Positions 15,061 to 18,404 of a stretch of 18,404 nt of DNA are shown here, one piece after another. Under the pieces are notes generated by a model. The model saw only the letters and a program-made list of their open reading frames with translations. It made no database searches and had not been told where the DNA came from. This DNA comes from Clostridiales bacterium. GTDB taxonomy: Bacteria; Bacillota_A; Clostridia; Oscillospirales; Oscillospiraceae. The first letter of the stretch is position 1, and each line of letters begins with the position of its first letter. The position numbers and the translations under genes were made by a program. The DNA is taken from positions 1-18,404 of the forward strand of contig JALFGI010000079.1 in NCBI GenBank assembly GCA_022777455.1. The letters run 5' to 3'.

Positions 15061-15169
15061 GCTGCGCAAGTATTTCCTCCGTTCCGATTCTCCCGTGCAG
15101 ATGGAGGCTGTAATCTTCAAGCTGCTGGAATCCTGGCAGCGCAGGCACCAGCACGACAAGAGTCGGTAA
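15053..15169 (+). CDS. Possible 38-residue basic peptide inside the riboswitch leader (doubtful)
   Basis: An ATG at 15053 opens a 38-codon frame beginning MKKLRKYFLRSDS and ending QHDKSR, Lys/Arg-rich, ending 16 nt before the terminator stem. No convincing RBS precedes it (CGGGTGC at best), and the DNA under it also forms RNA hairpins (for example GCTGC/GCAGC at about 15121-15140), so it is more likely structured leader RNA. I recognise no family. It is listed because it is the only ORF between the promoter and the terminator. Confidence 0.15.
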   Translation: MKKLRKYFLRSDSPVQMEAVIFKLLESWQRRHQHDKSR

Positions 15170-15185
15170 AACGGAATATCCCCCC

Positions 15186-15221
15186 AACCGGACAGGCTCC
15201 TGCTTGCCCGGTTATTTTTTT
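15186..15221 (+). terminator. Intrinsic terminator of the riboswitch
   Basis: AACCGG (15186-15191) pairs with CCGGTT (15208-15213), and CAGGC (15193-15197) with GCTTG (15202-15206) around loop TCCT; seven T residues (15215-15221) follow. Its left arm can alternatively pair with the aptamer at 14969-14977. Confidence 0.9.
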
Positions 15222-15242
15222 ATGTCAACCACAGGAGACTTT

Positions 15243-15311
15243 ATGCACATCGGAAGATTTATACTAAAAAATAATGTAATAATGCAACATCATAATAAAT
15301 CATTCAAATAG
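15243..15311 (+). pseudogene. 22-codon ORF behind the terminator, possible remnant of the riboswitch-controlled gene
   Basis: AGGAG at 15233-15237 lies 5 nt before ATG 15243, an ideal initiation site 22 nt after the terminator T run, exactly where a B12-regulated gene should begin. The frame reads MHIGRFILKN and stops after 22 codons in AT-rich sequence. The MHI start recalls the cobalt transporter CbiM, a common target of such riboswitches, but three residues prove nothing. It is either a genuine tiny peptide or the 5' stub of a gene lost by rearrangement. Confidence 0.3.
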
Positions 15312-15372
15312 GCGATTGTAAAAGTCAGGACTACAGCTGCTTCTTGGGCATTTTCTGGCTATTTACAATTGT
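15312..15372. repeat. Long imperfect inverted repeat in AT-rich spacer
   Basis: ATTGTAAAAGTCAG (15315-15328) pairs with CTGGCT-A-TTTACAAT (15355-15369), 14 pairs with one bulged A and one wobble, extendable by a few pairs outward. The loop is 26 nt. No T run follows. The rest of 15222-15483 holds no gene apart from the 22-codon ORF and the HsdR promoter. Confidence 0.55.
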
Positions 15373-15418
15373 ACTCCCGCAAAATGGAACGGATTCATTT
15401 GGGGATCATACATTACTG

Positions 15419-15447
15419 TTGAAATTATTGTTCGTTTTTTCTATAAT
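15419..15447 (+). promoter_or_regulatory. Promoter of the restriction gene
   Basis: TTGAAA (15419-15424), 17-nt spacer, perfect TATAAT (15442-15447); start near 15454, about 30 nt before the HsdR ATG. The RBS GGGAGGG can pair weakly with CTCC just before the ATG. Confidence 0.8.
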
Positions 15448-15483
15448 ATATGCAGTATTACGACATGTTGGGAGGGAATCTCC

Positions 15484-18225
15484 ATGACACCGGAGCAGAA
15501 GGCCCGCGAAATGATCGATAAAAAGTTGGAGCAGTCCGGCTGGGTCGTCCAGGATAGGGATCAGCTCAACCTGCTTGCCAGGGTAGGCGTGGCGGTGCGG
15601 GAATTTCCCACCAGCACCGGCCCCGTGGACTATGCGCTGTTCGTTGAGGGAGTTCCCGTCGGCATTGTGGAAGCAAAAAAGGATACTGCCGGTGTGAATA
15701 TCACAGTTGTGGAGAATCAGTCCAGCCGCTATGCCCACAGTACCCTGAAATGGGTGTCGGTAGAATATCAGATTCGCTTTGCCTACGAAGCGACCGGGAA
15801 ATTGACCCGCTTCACGGACTATGCCGACCAGAAATGCCGCTCCCGAACCGTGTTTGCCTTCCACCGCCCTGAGGAACTGCAGCGGCTGCTCCGCCAGCAG
15901 GATACCCTGCGCAACCGCATGAGGAACTTCCCTGCTTTTGACACAACGGGCTTCCGCAGCTGCCAGATTACCGCCATCGAAAATCTGGAAAAATCCTTTG
16001 CCGCCAACCGTCCCAAAGCGCTCATCCAGATGGCAACCGGTGCGGGAAAGACCTTCACGGCCATCACCGCTGTCTATCGCCTTTTGAAATTCACCGGTGT
16101 GAACCGCGTCCTGTTTCTGGTGGACACCAAGGGCCTGGGCGAGCAGGCGGAGCGGGAATTTATGGCCTATCGGCCCAACGACGACAACCGTTCCTTCTCT
16201 GAGTTGTACGGTGTTCGCCGTCTGAAATCCTCCTTTATCCCCTTGGATGTGCAGGTGTGCATCAGCACCATCCAGCGGATGTACTCCATCTTGCGGGGTG
16301 AGGAGCTGGACGACTCGGCTGAACAGGAGTCCTTAAACGAGAATCCGTCTGTTGACCGGCAATCGCCCAAGGAAGTGGTGTACAACGCCAAATATCCGCC
16401 GGAGTTTTTTGATGTTATCATTATCGATGAGTGCCACCGTTCCATTTACAACGTATGGAAGCAGGTACTGGAGTATTTCGATGCTTTCCAAATCGGACTG
16501 ACTGCCACGCCGGATAAGCGGACACTGGCATACTTCGACCAGAACATTGTCAGCGAGTATTCCCGGGAACAGGCCATCATCGATGGCGTCAACGTCGGAG
16601 AGGACATTTTCCTCATTGAAACGGAAGTCGGCAATCAGGGCGGCACGATTTTGAAGCAGATGGTGGAGTATCGTAACCGTATGTCCCGGGAGAAGCGCTG
16701 GGCGCAGCTGGATGAGGACATGGACTACCGCCCCTCCCAGCTTGACCGGGATATCGTAAATCCCAGCCAGATTCGCACCGTGATTCGTGCATTCCGGGAA
16801 AACCTGTTCACCACACTGTTCCCGCGGCGCAGGGAGGTTCCCAAGACACTGATTTTTGCCAAGACGGACAGCCACGCGGATGATATCATTCAGATTGTCC
16901 GGGAGGAATTTGGAGAAGGCAATGACTTCTGCAAAAAGATTACATACTCCGCCCAGAATCCGGAGGAAGCCCTGAGCGAATTCCGCAACGGCTACAATCC
17001 CAGAATTGCCGTCACCGTGGACATGATCGCCACGGGTACGGATGTGAAGCCCATTGAGTGCCTGATTTTCATGCGGGATGTGCGCAGCCGCAACTATTTT
17101 GAGCAGATGAAGGGCCGGGGCACCCGGACACTGGGCAAGGATGATTTGCAGAAGGTGTCGCCCTCCGCCACGGAGAACAAGGATCACTTTGTCATCGTGG
17201 ATGCGGTGGGGGTCACGAAATCCAGGAAGTCCGAGACCCGGACGCTGGAGCGCAAGCCCAGTGTGAGCCTGAAGGAACTGATGATGAATGTGGCGCTAGG
17301 GGCACGGGACGAGGACACGCTGACCACCCTTGCCAGCCGCGTTATCCGATTGAATGCCCAAATGACTGCCGCAGAGCAGAAGGCCTTTGCCAAGACCGTG
17401 GGCAGTTCCGCGGCGCAGGTGGCGGAGCGTCTGCTGAATGCCTTTGACGAGGATGTGCTCACCCGGAAAGCCCAGGCGGAATTTGGGTGTGAAACGCCCG
17501 CACCGGAGCAGTATGCCCAGGTGCAGAAGGCGGAAATTTCCGAGGCGGTGAAGCCCTTCCACGATCCCAATGTCCGGGACTTTGTGGAGAATGTCCGCAG
17601 GAGTCATGAGCAGATCATTGACAATGTGAACATCGATTCTGTGGTATTCGCAGGCTTTGACGCTCAGCAGGAGGAAAATGCCCAGCGGGTGATTCAGACC
17701 TTCCGGGCCTTTATCGAAGCGAATAAGGATGAAATTCTGGCCTTGCGGATCATCTACAGCCAGATGTACCGCGACCGCCCCATGGTGATTGACGGGCTGA
17801 AGGCGCTTTATGAAAAGCTGAAATCCCAGGGCATCACCATTGACCGGCTGTGGGACTGCTATGCCATTGCGAAGCCGGACAAAGTTCGGGGCCGCTCCAC
17901 CATCCACCAGCTGGCGGATCTGATTGCCATGATCCGCTTTGAGATGGGCTATGGCGACAATTTGCAGCCCTTTGCGGAGACGGTGAACTACAACTTCAGG
18001 CAGTGGATTTTCCGCCGGAACGCCGGCGCGGTGCACTTTACGGAGGAGCAGATGGAGTGGCTGCGGCTGGTGAAGGATCACATTGCTGTTTCCCTGAGCA
18101 TCGAGCCGGAGGATTTGGAACTGAACCCCTTCGACCGCAAGGGTGGCCTGGGACGGTTCTATGAGGTGTTTGGGGAGGAGTATGAGAAGATTTTGATGGA
18201 AATGAATGTGGAATTGGTGGCGTAA
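15484..18225 (+). CDS. hsdR: Type I restriction-modification enzyme R subunit (EcoEI-like HsdR)
   Basis: 913 residues, apparently full length. The R subunit of type I systems translocates and cleaves unmodified DNA as part of an R-M-S complex. An N-terminal PD-(D/E)xK nuclease is suggested by D49 (PVDYALF) and E63-x-K65 (IVEAKK). The superfamily 2 helicase motor follows: Walker A ATGAGKT (184-190), DECH (315-318), LTATP (339-343) and motif VI QMKGRGTR (541-548). The C-terminal third, rich in helices and ending FYEVFGEEYEKILMEMN, matches the EcoEI R C-terminal domain. It has its own promoter and an RBS GGGAGGG. No hsdM or hsdS is seen in the window; they could lie downstream. The next reading frame starts immediately at the stop codon. 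Confidence 0.95.
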   Translation: MTPEQKAREMIDKKLEQSGWVVQDRDQLNLLARVGVAVREFPTSTGPVDYALFVEGVPVGIVEAKKDTAGVNITVVENQSSRYAHSTLKWVSVEYQIRFAYEATGKLTRFTDYADQKCRSRTVFAFHRPEELQRLLRQQDTLRNRMRNFPAFDTTGFRSCQITAIENLEKSFAANRPKALIQMATGAGKTFTAITAVYRLLKFTGVNRVLFLVDTKGLGEQAEREFMAYRPNDDNRSFSELYGVRRLKSSFIPLDVQVCISTIQRMYSILRGEELDDSAEQESLNENPSVDRQSPKEVVYNAKYPPEFFDVIIIDECHRSIYNVWKQVLEYFDAFQIGLTATPDKRTLAYFDQNIVSEYSREQAIIDGVNVGEDIFLIETEVGNQGGTILKQMVEYRNRMSREKRWAQLDEDMDYRPSQLDRDIVNPSQIRTVIRAFRENLFTTLFPRRREVPKTLIFAKTDSHADDIIQIVREEFGEGNDFCKKITYSAQNPEEALSEFRNGYNPRIAVTVDMIATGTDVKPIECLIFMRDVRSRNYFEQMKGRGTRTLGKDDLQKVSPSATENKDHFVIVDAVGVTKSRKSETRTLERKPSVSLKELMMNVALGARDEDTLTTLASRVIRLNAQMTAAEQKAFAKTVGSSAAQVAERLLNAFDEDVLTRKAQAEFGCETPAPEQYAQVQKAEISEAVKPFHDPNVRDFVENVRRSHEQIIDNVNIDSVVFAGFDAQQEENAQRVIQTFRAFIEANKDEILALRIIYSQMYRDRPMVIDGLKALYEKLKSQGITIDRLWDCYAIAKPDKVRGRSTIHQLADLIAMIRFEMGYGDNLQPFAETVNYNFRQWIFRRNAGAVHFTEEQMEWLRLVKDHIAVSLSIEPEDLELNPFDRKGGLGRFYEVFGEEYEKILMEMNVELVA

Positions 18226-18404
18226 ATGAAACGATCACATTTTGGAAAATGCGCCCTGTGTGGCAAAGAGTGTGAATTGACATTTGAACATATTCCGCCT
18301 CGGGCAGCGCTGAACAATATGCCTGTTAAGGGCATAAGTGGGCAGGATTTCATTGGCAAAGATAGGATGCCTTGGGACATTGCAGATTTACCATATACAA
18401 ATTT
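18226..18404 (+). CDS. HNH-like zinc-finger protein, 5' part only
   Basis: ATG at 18226 follows the HsdR TAA with no gap. Fifty-nine codons are visible, then the window ends. The N-terminus has CALC followed by ELTFEHIPPRAALN (residues 9-31), the CxxC plus EHIPP pattern seen at the start of HNH-type nucleases and related small zinc proteins. The rest is not recognised, and base composition is more AT-rich than HsdR. Without the remainder a catalytic HNH motif cannot be confirmed. Its position suggests translational coupling to HsdR and a place in the same defence cluster. Confidence 0.6.
   Translation, partial: MKRSHFGKCALCGKECELTFEHIPPRAALNNMPVKGISGQDFIGKDRMPWDIADLPYTN

Noticed and set aside
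1..18404. CRISPR array, tRNA or rRNA gene, or transposase
   Set aside because: No regularly spaced repeats, no tRNA cloverleaf or rRNA sequence recognised, and no transposase or integrase reading frame seen.

Overview
The window looks like a chromosomal segment from a GC-rich anaerobic Firmicute, probably a gut Clostridium relative of the Oscillospiraceae type. This is inferred from strong GGAGG ribosome-binding sites, sigma-A promoters, aldehyde:ferredoxin oxidoreductase (AOR) genes and the HTH-PBP / MoeA-PBP gene set. No marker gene fixes the taxon.

Left half (1-8087, minus strand): one tightly packed operon for molybdenum/tungsten cofactor synthesis. Read from its promoter at about 8160 it runs: HTH plus periplasmic-binding-protein-like regulator; moeA; a MoeA-PBP fusion; a GlpA-like flavoprotein with a C-terminal BFD iron-sulphur domain; a second small flavoprotein; moaA; moaC; and a mogA/moaB gene cut by the window edge. 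Neighbouring genes overlap or lie within 1-2 nt.

Centre (8088-14750): a divergent control region with two promoters and two sets of short repeats, then two plus-strand AOR units. Unit 1 is AOR1, an internal terminator-like hairpin, a MoaD/ThiS-like carrier and a ThiF/MoeB-like activating enzyme. Unit 2 has its own promoter, whose 17-bp spacer is a palindrome, followed by AOR2, a second MoaD-like carrier overlapping it by 4 nt, and an iron-type alcohol dehydrogenase. A reasonable reading is that the minus-strand operon makes the W/Mo-pterin that the two AORs use. The carrier and E1-like proteins would supply the dithiolene sulphur, and the ADH would interconvert the alcohols and aldehydes handled by AOR2. 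No moaE gene is in the window.

Right part (14751-18404): a long hairpin, then a promoter, a cobalamin-riboswitch-like RNA and an intrinsic terminator with no intact gene behind them. Instead there is a 22-codon ORF with a good RBS, possibly the remnant of a B12-controlled gene, and an AT-rich stretch with another long inverted repeat. Next come a complete type I restriction HsdR gene with its own promoter and the start of an HNH-like gene. This end looks like the edge of a defence island inserted behind the riboswitch.
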